Assembly: GCA_963665265.2 (NCBI GenBank)
Contig: OY762224.2
Coordinates: 2,046,001-2,110,000 of the forward strand
Reading direction: 5' to 3'
Length of the DNA: 64,000 nucleotides
Source: CAXXHQ01 sp963665265
GTDB lineage: Bacteria; Planctomycetota; Planctomycetia; Pirellulales; Thermoguttaceae
The position numbers were made by a program, and so were the translations under genes. Numbering within the stretch: the stretch's first letter is position 1; the number at the start of each line of letters is the position of its first letter. The notes beneath the pieces were generated by a model, which had not been told where the DNA came from, made no database searches, and worked only from the letters and a program-made list of their open reading frames with translations. Below, piece after piece: positions 50,197 to 57,695 of this stretch.

Positions 50197-51732
50197 GTGC
50201 GCCCGTTACTCTTTTTCTTTATCGTCGCCACGATGAACCTGCTTGTCGGGTTCGGCTACGTCGTTTGGCTTGGCTGGCAAGCGAAACGATCGCCGAAAGC
50301 CCAAGACGAGGGCGACGATTTGTTGGCGCCGACCGCCGACGCGATAGCGGAGTACGAAGCGCAGCATCAGGTTGACGACGCCGATCCTTCGGCGGAGGTG
50401 GTTTCCGAGGACACCGCCCCGGTCGCCGACGACCCGCCGGAAGATGATCCTCCAGCCGATGATCCGTCGGAGGTCGATTCTCCGATTGAAGAAGCGTCTA
50501 CTGATGAAACGCCTGAAGTCGATCCGCCGGTCGACGGCCCGACAAACGATCCGATCGACGAAGAATCGCCGATCGACGAAGAATCGCCGATCGACGAACC
50601 GCCTGCGGCCGTCCTCTCGGCGCAAGAGACGCCCGAAAACGATTTGCCGAAGGTAGATTTGCCAAAGGCGGACGAGTCGTCGGACGACGAATTCTCCAGT
50701 AGCGACACAGACGTCTTTACGCCTGCAGAAAAGGCGTTGGGGCGAATGCAAACACATACGAAGTTATTCAGGGAGGTCATATTTGAATCGCAGGCCTCGC
50801 TGAATAAACTTGCCGCGGCCGTTCTCCCAGACGTCATAAAAAAACGCGTCGCATTAATTCAACAGAAATCCGAAGAGTACGCAAAACAACGTGACACTGT
50901 ACTTGCGGTCTTGGCCAGACAGCACCAAGAGCGCCCGGAATTTTCGCCAGTGATCGATGAATTGAAATCGGTTATAGATCGGCAATCGACGCAAATCGAA
51001 GCTTTTAACGCCTCGGCATCGGAAATCGAGTCGCAAGAAGATTTGGCTGCAGCCTGTCGAAAAACCGCCCACGACGCCAATCTTTTACTCTCCGAACTCT
51101 ATCGAACGCGCGACGCGATCAGCGCGACGGAAATCGCGATCAATCGCATCGAAGGGCGGCTGGCCCAGTCGGCCTCGGCGAATGAACGAGACGAGTTAAC
51201 GGCGCTGCCGGGAATGGCCTCCGTGGAAATCAATCTTGCGTCGTGGCGACAGAAAGATCCGCATCGAATGCGACAGCTTAGCCTAGCCCTAATCGACGTC
51301 GATCAGATCGGCAAGCTGAACGAGGAACGCGGTTACTCCCTCGCCGATCAAGCCATTAACGCAATCAGCGGAATGTTCAAACTCGACGCCGAGAACGGCG
51401 ATTCGGTCGCACGAACCAAGGGCGCTCGGTTCTGCCTAATCATTCCGTCGCGCGATTCGAAGTTCGCCTCGAACATTATCGAAGAATTTCGGCAAAAGGT
51501 GGAAGTCACGAAGTTCAAAACCGAGGACGGCGAATTCCAACTGACGGTCAGTTGCGGTGTGGTCTCGGAGAACAAAGAAGACACGACCGAAAGTTTGCTG
51601 GCCCGGGCTGAAGAGGCCCTCGCAGAGGCGAAACTGTCAGGGCGAAACCGGACCATCATTCATGACGGCGCAGCCTTAACGCCGATCGTACCGCGGAATC
51701 TTTCCCTGCCCGAGAACGAAATTGCCCTATAA
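50197..51732 (+). CDS. Membrane-anchored protein with acidic linker and degenerate GGDEF domain
   Basis: The 511-residue product begins with GTG, 9 nt after AGGAG. One transmembrane helix (LLFFFIVATMNLLVGFGYVV) is followed by a very acidic Pro/Asp/Glu-rich linker (residues 38-175, with DEESPI repeats), a helical coiled-coil-like region, and a GGDEF-fold domain (about 340-490: LSLALIDVDQIGKLNEERGY, LTVSCGVVSENKEDTTESLL, AEEALAEAKLSGRNRTI). The active site GG(D/E)EF reads KGARF, so cyclic-di-GMP synthesis is unlikely. It may instead bind nucleotides or act as a structural partner. Confidence 0.8.
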   Translation: MRPLLFFFIVATMNLLVGFGYVVWLGWQAKRSPKAQDEGDDLLAPTADAIAEYEAQHQVDDADPSAEVVSEDTAPVADDPPEDDPPADDPSEVDSPIEEASTDETPEVDPPVDGPTNDPIDEESPIDEESPIDEPPAAVLSAQETPENDLPKVDLPKADESSDDEFSSSDTDVFTPAEKALGRMQTHTKLFREVIFESQASLNKLAAAVLPDVIKKRVALIQQKSEEYAKQRDTVLAVLARQHQERPEFSPVIDELKSVIDRQSTQIEAFNASASEIESQEDLAAACRKTAHDANLLLSELYRTRDAISATEIAINRIEGRLAQSASANERDELTALPGMASVEINLASWRQKDPHRMRQLSLALIDVDQIGKLNEERGYSLADQAINAISGMFKLDAENGDSVARTKGARFCLIIPSRDSKFASNIIEEFRQKVEVTKFKTEDGEFQLTVSCGVVSENKEDTTESLLARAEEALAEAKLSGRNRTIIHDGAALTPIVPRNLSLPENEIAL

Positions 51733-51886
51733 CGGAGCGGAATTGGCCTTCGCCCCCCCATTCCTACGAATTTAAGTCGCTTTCGCCGTAACTGATTACT
51801 GGCAATGCGAATTTGGGAAATTATAATAAAGTATCGCGTTTATCTCGATTTTTCACCTTGGCTGGCGCCTTGCAAGGAAAAGACCT

Positions 51887-52516
51887 GTGGCCGACCCGAA
51901 CAACAACGATTTTAATTTCGACGATTTGCTCGCCAACGACAATAGCAGCGGTTCGCTCGAACCGTTGGGCGATTTGGATCCGTTGGCCAATTTCGGCGAC
52001 ATGTCGATGGACCTGGGCGCTGAATCGATGGAAGCCGCGTCGCCCCTCGATGCGTCGCCTGCGGCCGATCCCTTCGCGCAAGATGCTCCCGCCGAGCCTT
52101 TATCGAACGACGCCTTCGGAATGGACTCGCTCGCCGCCGGAGCGGCGCTAGGAGCAGGAGCGTTAGCGGCAGGAGCGTTAGGCGCCGAAGCGTTCGGCGA
52201 AGAGGCCGACCCGTCGGTCGACGATCCGAAGGGAAAAAAGAAGGCCAAGAAGGAAAAAGCGAAGAAAGAGAAAAAGCCTAAGGAACCCAAGGTTAAGAAA
52301 CCGAAGGCTCCCAAGGAAAAGCGGCCTTCATCGCCGTTCATGCAAAAGCTGGCGAACGCCAACCCGCTCAATGTTTTTCTCGCAATTTCGGCGGCGGCTT
52401 TGGCGGCGGGAATCCTGTTCTTCGCCGTTGAGTTAGCCAGCTACGATTTCAAGGTAAAAGCAAAAACGTCACGCGCGAATTCGGCCGCTGCCGCTTCGCA
52501 TGTGACGTTGTCTTAA
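51887..52516 (+). CDS. Uncharacterised protein with acidic N-terminus, Lys-rich middle and one membrane helix
   Basis: The 209-residue product begins with GTG, 8 nt after AAGGA. Residues 1-110 are Asp/Ala/Leu-rich and include FGDMSMDLGAE-like stretches; residues about 113-150 are a Lys/Pro tract (KKAKKEKAKKEKKPKEPKV). One membrane helix follows (NVFLAISAAALAAGILFFAV), and a short exterior tail ends the protein. The opposite charge of the two soluble parts is striking. The family was not recognised. It follows the degenerate-GGDEF gene by 154 bp on the same strand. Confidence 0.65.
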   Translation: MADPNNNDFNFDDLLANDNSSGSLEPLGDLDPLANFGDMSMDLGAESMEAASPLDASPAADPFAQDAPAEPLSNDAFGMDSLAAGAALGAGALAAGALGAEAFGEEADPSVDDPKGKKKAKKEKAKKEKKPKEPKVKKPKAPKEKRPSSPFMQKLANANPLNVFLAISAAALAAGILFFAVELASYDFKVKAKTSRANSAAAASHVTLS

Positions 52517-52570
52517 TACTTGTTTGAACGCATCTCCGGGCGAATCGCTCATGTCCGAAGATGCGGCGCT

Positions 52571-52813
52571 TCAGCCTACTAATACGCGCTGCCGCCCGCT
52601 CAGTTTCTCCGAGCTCAGCTTCAACAACTGATCGGCCTTCTTCAGCATGCGTTCCCGAGGACTGCACCAATCGCGTTCCTCGTGCCCGTCCATGGCCGTG
52701 AAACTTCCGCCGCAATGCTGACACGACACTTTTCGTCCGACATATTCATTGCGGATCTCCAGGGGACGACCGCAGACGGGGCATTCTTGAACAAAGACGG
52801 CATGTCGTATCAT
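52571..52813 (-). CDS. Small zinc-ribbon protein
   Basis: The 80-residue product begins MIRHAVFVQECPVCGRPLEI and has two CxxC knuckles, CPVCGR (residues 11-16) and CQHCGG, 16 residues apart, forming a zinc ribbon. The remainder (RMLKKADQLLKLSSEKLSGR) is helical and basic. AGGAGA lies 7 nt before ATG 52813, which decides the start although the frame is open further. Comparable small zinc-ribbon proteins with YVGRKVSCQHC are common in planctomycetes, as far as I recall. Function is unknown. Confidence 0.72.
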   Translation of the reverse strand: MIRHAVFVQECPVCGRPLEIRNEYVGRKVSCQHCGGSFTAMDGHEERDWCSPRERMLKKADQLLKLSSEKLSGRQRVLVG

Positions 52814-53182
52814 TTCTGGTCTCCTTTCCACTTGGGAAAAATTGCGGAGCAATTCGCCTTTCGAGCGGTGTTTTTCTCCCATTACGTCGAACAAGCGTCA
52901 GCTCGCATATGCAAAGGTCGCGATTGAACCTCTTGGGGGAGCAAAAGCGATTCACGGAAATAAGACAGACGTAGGCGAAAAAAGGTTCATGTCGCCCGCG
53001 TGACATAGAGTATATTACGCGGGCCGCAAGCTTTTGGTTCCGCGAAAAAAATATTTCAGTCGTAACTCCAAGATAGAAACCCTTTAACGAACGCCGAATA
53101 TTTCCGGCAAAGTTTTTTCTTGCGCTCAGGTCCAGCTAGCGTCTCGAAAGTGTCTGGACAGGGGCGGCGAGGGTAAAACGAA
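52814..53182. other. Gene-free region with an 8-bp inverted repeat
   Basis: Nothing coding is supported. GCCCGCGT (52994-53001) and ACGCGGGC (53017-53024) are perfect complements around a loop that includes TATAT. On the minus strand this lies about 180 bp upstream of the zinc-ribbon gene and could be a promoter with an operator-like repeat. Confidence 0.4.
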
Positions 53183-53216
53183 AACGCCCGCCGAGAAAAT
53201 ATCCCGGGCGGGCGTT
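53183..53216 (-). terminator. Intrinsic terminator of the groES-groEL operon
   Basis: AACGCCCGCC (53183-53192) and GGCGGGCGTT (53207-53216) form a perfect 10-bp stem; on the minus strand TTTTCGTTTTA follows. It lies 48 bp beyond the groEL stop. Confidence 0.82.
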
Positions 53217-53264
53217 CGTTATTCAAACTTAATCGCGGGCGACGCCGTTGCGTCGCGCGGTCGA

Positions 53265-54887
53265 TTAATACATATCGTCGTCAACCGGGCCGGCGGCCGC
53301 TGCCTTTTCCTTCTTCGGCTTCTCGGCTATGAGCGCGTCGCTCGTTAGCAAGAGGATGGCCACGCTCGATGCATTTTGCAAGGCGGTGCGAGTGACCTTC
53401 GTCGGGTCGATCACGCCGGCCTTGACCATATCCTCGTAAACGCCGGTCGCGGCGTTGTAGCCCATCATACCCTTCATATCCGAAACTTTCTCGCACACGA
53501 TTCCGCCGTCTTGTCCGGCGTTTTGCGAGATTTGGGTGAGCGGGGCGCGGCAGGCGCGAAGGATGATCTTGTAACCGACCTCTTCGTCTTGCGACAAGCC
53601 TTCCGGCTTGACCGATTGCGAGGCGCGGAGCAAGGCGACGCCGCCGCCCGGCAAAATACCTTCTTCAACCGCGGCGCGGGTGGCGTGCAAGGCGTCTTCG
53701 ACGCGAGCTTTCTTTTCCTTCATTTCGCTCTCGGTCGCGGCGCCGACGTTGATCTTCGCTACGCCGCCGGCCAACTTGGCTAATCGCTCTTCGAGCTTCT
53801 CGCGATCGTAGTCGCTCTTCGTGTTGTCGATCTCGTGACGCAATTGATCGATGCGGCCCTTGATCTCGGCGCTCTTGCCGGCGCCTTCGATGATCGTGGT
53901 GTTGTCCTTGTCGATGACGATTCGCTTCGCCCGACCCAAGTCGGTCAGCGTGACGTTCTCAAGCTTTTTGCCGAGGCTTTCGAACAAGGCCGTTCCGCCG
54001 GTCAAAATCGCGACGTCTTCGAGCATCGACTTGCGGCGATCGCCGTAACCAGGCGCCTTCACCGCGCAAATCTTCAAGGTGCCTCGCAGGCGGTTGATGA
54101 CCAACGTGGCCAAGGCCTCGCCGTCAATATCCTCGGCGACGATCAACAACGGCTTGCTGGCGCCGACTACCTTTTCCAAAACCGGGACCAAGTCCTTGAT
54201 GCTCGAAAGCTTTTTCTCGTGGATCAAAACGTAGGCGTCTTCGAGAACGCATTCCATCTTTTGCGGATCGGTGACGAAATACGGCGAAAGATAGCCGCGG
54301 TCGAACTGCATGCCTTCGACCCATTCGACTTCGGTCGCCAGGCTCTTGCCTTCGTCAACCGTAATCACGCCGTCCTTGCCGACTTTTTCCATGGCGTCGG
54401 CCAACAGCTTGCCAATCTCCGAATCGTTGTTCGCGGCGACTGTTCCGACTTGCGCGATCTCTTCTTTCTTGTTCTTGACCGAGATCGACATGTTCTTGAG
54501 CTTATCGATGACGTCGGCGACCGCCTTTTCCATGCCCGACTTGAGTTGGATCGGGTTGACGCCGGAAACCACGGCGCGAAGGCCTTCGTTGAAAATGGCC
54601 TCGGCCATCAACGTGGCGGTGGTCGTTCCGTCGCCGGCGATGTCGCTCGTCTTTGAAGCGACTTCGCGGACCATCCGAGCGCCCATGTTCTCATAGACGT
54701 CTTCCAAGTCCACTTCCTTGGCAACGCTCACGCCGTCTTTTGTGACGGTCGGCGAGCCGAAGCTCTTTTGCAAAATCACGTTTCGGCCGCGCGGTCCGAG
54801 CGTCACTTTCACGGCTTGGGCGAGCTTGGTTACGCCGCGACGCAATGCGTCACGCGCTTCTTGATCGAATGCAATCATCTTTGACAT
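53265..54887 (-). CDS. groEL: Chaperonin GroEL
   Basis: The 540-residue chaperonin subunit has the ATP-binding residues TLGPRGRNV and GDGTTTATLMAEAI (near residue 86), the hydrophobic apical region and the signature ARVEDALHATRAAVEEGILP (near residue 400). It refolds proteins in a double ring with GroES. The C terminus ends KEKAAAAGPVDDDMY instead of the Gly-Gly-Met repeats of E. coli GroEL. AGGAG precedes the ATG. It is 92 bp downstream of groES on the same strand. Confidence 0.97.
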   Translation of the reverse strand: MSKMIAFDQEARDALRRGVTKLAQAVKVTLGPRGRNVILQKSFGSPTVTKDGVSVAKEVDLEDVYENMGARMVREVASKTSDIAGDGTTTATLMAEAIFNEGLRAVVSGVNPIQLKSGMEKAVADVIDKLKNMSISVKNKKEEIAQVGTVAANNDSEIGKLLADAMEKVGKDGVITVDEGKSLATEVEWVEGMQFDRGYLSPYFVTDPQKMECVLEDAYVLIHEKKLSSIKDLVPVLEKVVGASKPLLIVAEDIDGEALATLVINRLRGTLKICAVKAPGYGDRRKSMLEDVAILTGGTALFESLGKKLENVTLTDLGRAKRIVIDKDNTTIIEGAGKSAEIKGRIDQLRHEIDNTKSDYDREKLEERLAKLAGGVAKINVGAATESEMKEKKARVEDALHATRAAVEEGILPGGGVALLRASQSVKPEGLSQDEEVGYKIILRACRAPLTQISQNAGQDGGIVCEKVSDMKGMMGYNAATGVYEDMVKAGVIDPTKVTRTALQNASSVAILLLTSDALIAEKPKKEKAAAAGPVDDDMY

Positions 54888-54979
54888 ATCGCACGTTCTC
54901 CTTGTATCGTATTCACGTTATTTTCGTTGGATATTTCGCGGAACGGGACAAGCGAAGCGAGGTTCGCCGAACCCGCTTC

Positions 54980-55297
54980 CTAGCCGATGATCGCCAAGAT
55001 TTCTTCTTCGCGCATCAACAATAATTCGCCGTCGTTGTGTTTGAAACCCTCGCCGGAGTACGAGCTAAACAAAACACGATCGCCGACCTTCACTTGCAAG
55101 GGAACGCGGCTGCCGGTCTTCGTCATGCGGCCTTCGCCGACCGCGACGATCTTACCTCGGGCGGGCTTGTCTTTCGCCGAGTCGGGCAAAACGATTCCCC
55201 CGGCCGTGACCGATTCCGATTCCTCGCGGCGAATTACCACGCGATCGCCAAGGGGTTGCAGCTTAATCTCCGACTTCTTCGCATCTGCTTTTGCCAT
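54980..55297 (-). CDS. groES: Co-chaperonin GroES
   Basis: The 105-residue protein has the full GroES fold: LQPLGDRVVIRREESESVTA, the mobile loop SVTAGGIVLPDSAKDKPARG, and VGEGRMTKTGSRVPLQVKVG. It caps GroEL. An extra lysine-rich N-terminus of about 10 residues (MAKADAKKSEIK) is present. GGAGG lies 8 nt before the ATG. No CIRCE element is visible upstream; a different inverted repeat lies at 55366. Confidence 0.97.
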   Translation of the reverse strand: MAKADAKKSEIKLQPLGDRVVIRREESESVTAGGIVLPDSAKDKPARGKIVAVGEGRMTKTGSRVPLQVKVGDRVLFSSYSGEGFKHNDGELLLMREEEILAIIG

Positions 55298-56007
55298 GCT
55301 TGCAGGCCTCCGTAGGTCTCAAGGTTTCAAAATGTTTTATTATTAGCCCCCTCGATGGAAGGTGTGAAAGCTTGGAAAGCTTTCATCCGCCGGGGGAAAA
55401 TCTGCCAATACAGCGAACGGCGCGATTTCTCGACGCATATAAAGCAACTCGCGCGCCAAAAATCTAACCAATTCTTATCTCTTTTACAAGCAATAGGTTG
55501 CGGAGTCAGTGTTGTGATCGTTGGGTTAGCCTTTCCCAAAAAAACCGCCAAGGATGGCAAAACGAAGCCCCAATCGCCCTATTTGCCTGCCATAATGACA
55601 GCCGGGGCGAAAAAACCGAAACTCGCCGCGTCTTCGCCGGAAAACAACTCGAGGCAGTTCTCGGCTTTGATACCGATGCGTTGCGGCTATTATGCGATCG
55701 CAGGCCGTAGGGAGCCAAAATGTCGCCTGCGGAGTCGCCAGTGAGCCGCATTAACGGCATGATCGCCTCTTGCCGCCTAAACTGCTCAGCGCAGAGCATC
55801 CTCCTATCTTCAAGGAAATGCCCGGAAATAGTTCGCTAAATTACCCAAGAGGATGGGAGCTCGAGTAGCCCCGCTATTGGGAGTTCTCATTCGCCCACTT
55901 TTCGGTTTCTCCACATCTATTTACAATAATGCTTTCCCGCTTCTTGCCGCCGACGCTTTTTCCAAGCATTGCGTCGTCGGCAATCATTTTTTGGCAGTCG
56001 TTATTTC
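55298..56007. other. Divergent gene-free region between groES and pyrG
   Basis: No gene is supported in these 710 bases. An open frame at 55355-55744 (plus) has no recognisable features and crosses the likely groES control region. It holds the inverted repeat at 55366-55384. TACAAT at 55922-55927 may be the -10 box of the pyrG promoter, but no good -35 is seen. Confidence 0.5.
55366..55384. promoter_or_regulatory. Inverted repeat in the groES upstream region
   Basis: GAAAGCTT (55366-55373), a 3-base spacer GGA and AAGCTTTC (55377-55384) form a perfect 8+8 operator-like repeat, 69 bp upstream of the groES start codon. It differs from CIRCE (TTAGCACTC-N9-GAGTGCTAA). Confidence 0.5.
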
Positions 56008-57618
56008 ATGAGCAAACACATCTTCGTTACGGGCGGCGTCGTTAGTTCTCTCGGAAAAGGTCTTACCAGCGCTTCGATCGGCATGTTGCTGGAACAACGC
56101 GGACTTACGGTCCGCATGCAAAAGCTGGACCCGTATATCAACGTCGATCCTGGCACGATGAGCCCCTATCAACATGGCGAGGTTTACGTCCTCGACGACG
56201 GCAGCGAGACCGATCTCGATCTCGGCCATTACGAACGCTTTACGAACGGCACGTTGAATCGCCACTCCAACTACACGACCGGGCAAATCTACCTCTCGGT
56301 CATCAATAAAGAACGTCGCGGCGAATACCTCGGCCAAACCGTTCAAGTTATTCCGCACATCACCAACGAGATTAAAGAGGCGATCGCCCGCGCCGCCGGC
56401 GACGACGTCGACGTCGTCATTACGGAAATTGGCGGCACGGTCGGCGACATCGAGAGCCAGCCGTTCATGGAGGCGATTCGTCAGTTTTCTCTCGACGCGG
56501 GCAAAGAAAACTGCCTGTATATCCATCTAACATTAGTGCCGTATTTGAAGGCTGCCGCCGAACTGAAGACCAAACCGACGCAGCACTCGGTAGGTCTCCT
56601 GCGGCAAATCGGTATTCAGCCCGACATTCTGGTCTGCCGAACTGAGAAGAGCCTCAGCCGCGACGACCGCGCCAAGATCGCCTTGTTCTGCAACGTGCCG
56701 ATCGAAGCGGTGATCGAGGAAAAAGACAAGGATTTCTCGATCTACGAAGTGCCTCTCAGCTTGGTCGAAAATAAGCTTGACGAACAAATTGTTCGTAAGT
56801 TGAACATGAAGGCCGGCACGCTTAACCTTGATCGATGGCATGATCTTTTACACCGACTCCGCAATCCGCTGTGCGAAGTGACGATTGCCGTCGTCGGAAA
56901 ATACGCTGAACATCGCGACGCGTACAAATCAATTTACGAATCGCTCGATCACGCCGGCATTCATCACCGCGCGCAAGTCCGCATCCAACGGATCCATAGC
57001 GAAGCGGTCGAAAAAGACGGCGCGGCGGCGTTGCTCTCGTCGGCCGACGGAATTTTAGTCCCCGGCGGATTCGGCGAACGCGGAATTGAAGGCAAAATCG
57101 ACGCGGTCCGATTCGCTCGCGAACGAGGCATTCCCTATTTCGGCATTTGCTTGGGCATGCAATGCGCCGTGGCCGAGTTCGCGCGAAACGTCGCTGGATT
57201 GGAACGCGCCAATTCGACGGAATTCGATAAAAACGGCCCGAATCCGGTCATCTGCTTGCTCGACGAGCAAAAGACGATTACCGACAAAGGGGGCACGATG
57301 CGACTCGGCGCTCAACCGGCAAGTCTCGTTTCCGGAAGCCGCGCCGCCGAAGCCTACGGCAAAACCGAAATCTCGGAACGCCACCGACATCGTTACGAAT
57401 TTAACAACGAGTATCGCCCGGCGTTGACGGAAAAAGGATTGCTCATTTCGGGAACCAGTCCTGACGGCTCGTTAGTCGAAATCGTCGAACATCCGACGCA
57501 TCCTTGGTTCGTCGGCGTACAATTCCATCCGGAATTCAAGTCGCAACCGACTAAGGCGCATCCGTTGTTCGCCGGATTTATCGGCGCCGCCGTTAAACGC
57601 CGCATGCAGAAAGCGTAG
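56008..57618 (+). CDS. pyrG: CTP synthase
   Basis: The 536-residue protein makes CTP from UTP and glutamine. The synthase domain begins MSKHIFVTGGVVSSLGKGLT and contains YINVDPGTMSPYQHGEVYVL and ITEIGGTVGDIESQPF. The glutaminase domain has PGGFGERG, GICLGMQ with the nucleophilic Cys, and VQFHPEFKS with the His-Glu pair. ATG 56008 begins the conserved sequence; 13 upstream in-frame residues are unlike the family. It stands alone between groES and a terminator shared with the thiamine gene. Confidence 0.97.
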   Translation: MSKHIFVTGGVVSSLGKGLTSASIGMLLEQRGLTVRMQKLDPYINVDPGTMSPYQHGEVYVLDDGSETDLDLGHYERFTNGTLNRHSNYTTGQIYLSVINKERRGEYLGQTVQVIPHITNEIKEAIARAAGDDVDVVITEIGGTVGDIESQPFMEAIRQFSLDAGKENCLYIHLTLVPYLKAAAELKTKPTQHSVGLLRQIGIQPDILVCRTEKSLSRDDRAKIALFCNVPIEAVIEEKDKDFSIYEVPLSLVENKLDEQIVRKLNMKAGTLNLDRWHDLLHRLRNPLCEVTIAVVGKYAEHRDAYKSIYESLDHAGIHHRAQVRIQRIHSEAVEKDGAAALLSSADGILVPGGFGERGIEGKIDAVRFARERGIPYFGICLGMQCAVAEFARNVAGLERANSTEFDKNGPNPVICLLDEQKTITDKGGTMRLGAQPASLVSGSRAAEAYGKTEISERHRHRYEFNNEYRPALTEKGLLISGTSPDGSLVEIVEHPTHPWFVGVQFHPEFKSQPTKAHPLFAGFIGAAVKRRMQKA

Positions 57619-57631
57619 TGATTATTGAACG

Positions 57632-57664
57632 AAGAGGGACGGCCGTAACGCCGTTCCTCTTTTC
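57632..57664. terminator. Hairpin between convergent pyrG and the thiamine fusion gene
   Basis: AGAGGGACGGC (57633-57643) pairs with GCCGTTCCTCT (57650-57660) with one G-T pair. A T-run follows on the plus strand; on the minus strand only a short one. Confidence 0.75.
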
Positions 57665-57695
57665 GCTTCAGCCGGCAGCATTGCCGCAATCTTTT

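Noticed and set aside
50206..50757. 183-codon minus-strand frame opposite the acidic linker
   Set aside because: It is the reverse reading of the Asp/Pro-rich linker and gives an Arg/Phe-rich low-complexity translation.
55298..55480. CIRCE element or sigma-32 promoter upstream of groES
   Set aside because: Neither TTAGCACTC-N9-GAGTGCTAA nor a CTTGAA / CCCCAT pair was found by eye; only a different inverted repeat is present.
55355..55744. 129-codon plus-strand frame between groES and pyrG
   Set aside because: No motif, no ribosome binding site, and it occupies the likely control region of groES.
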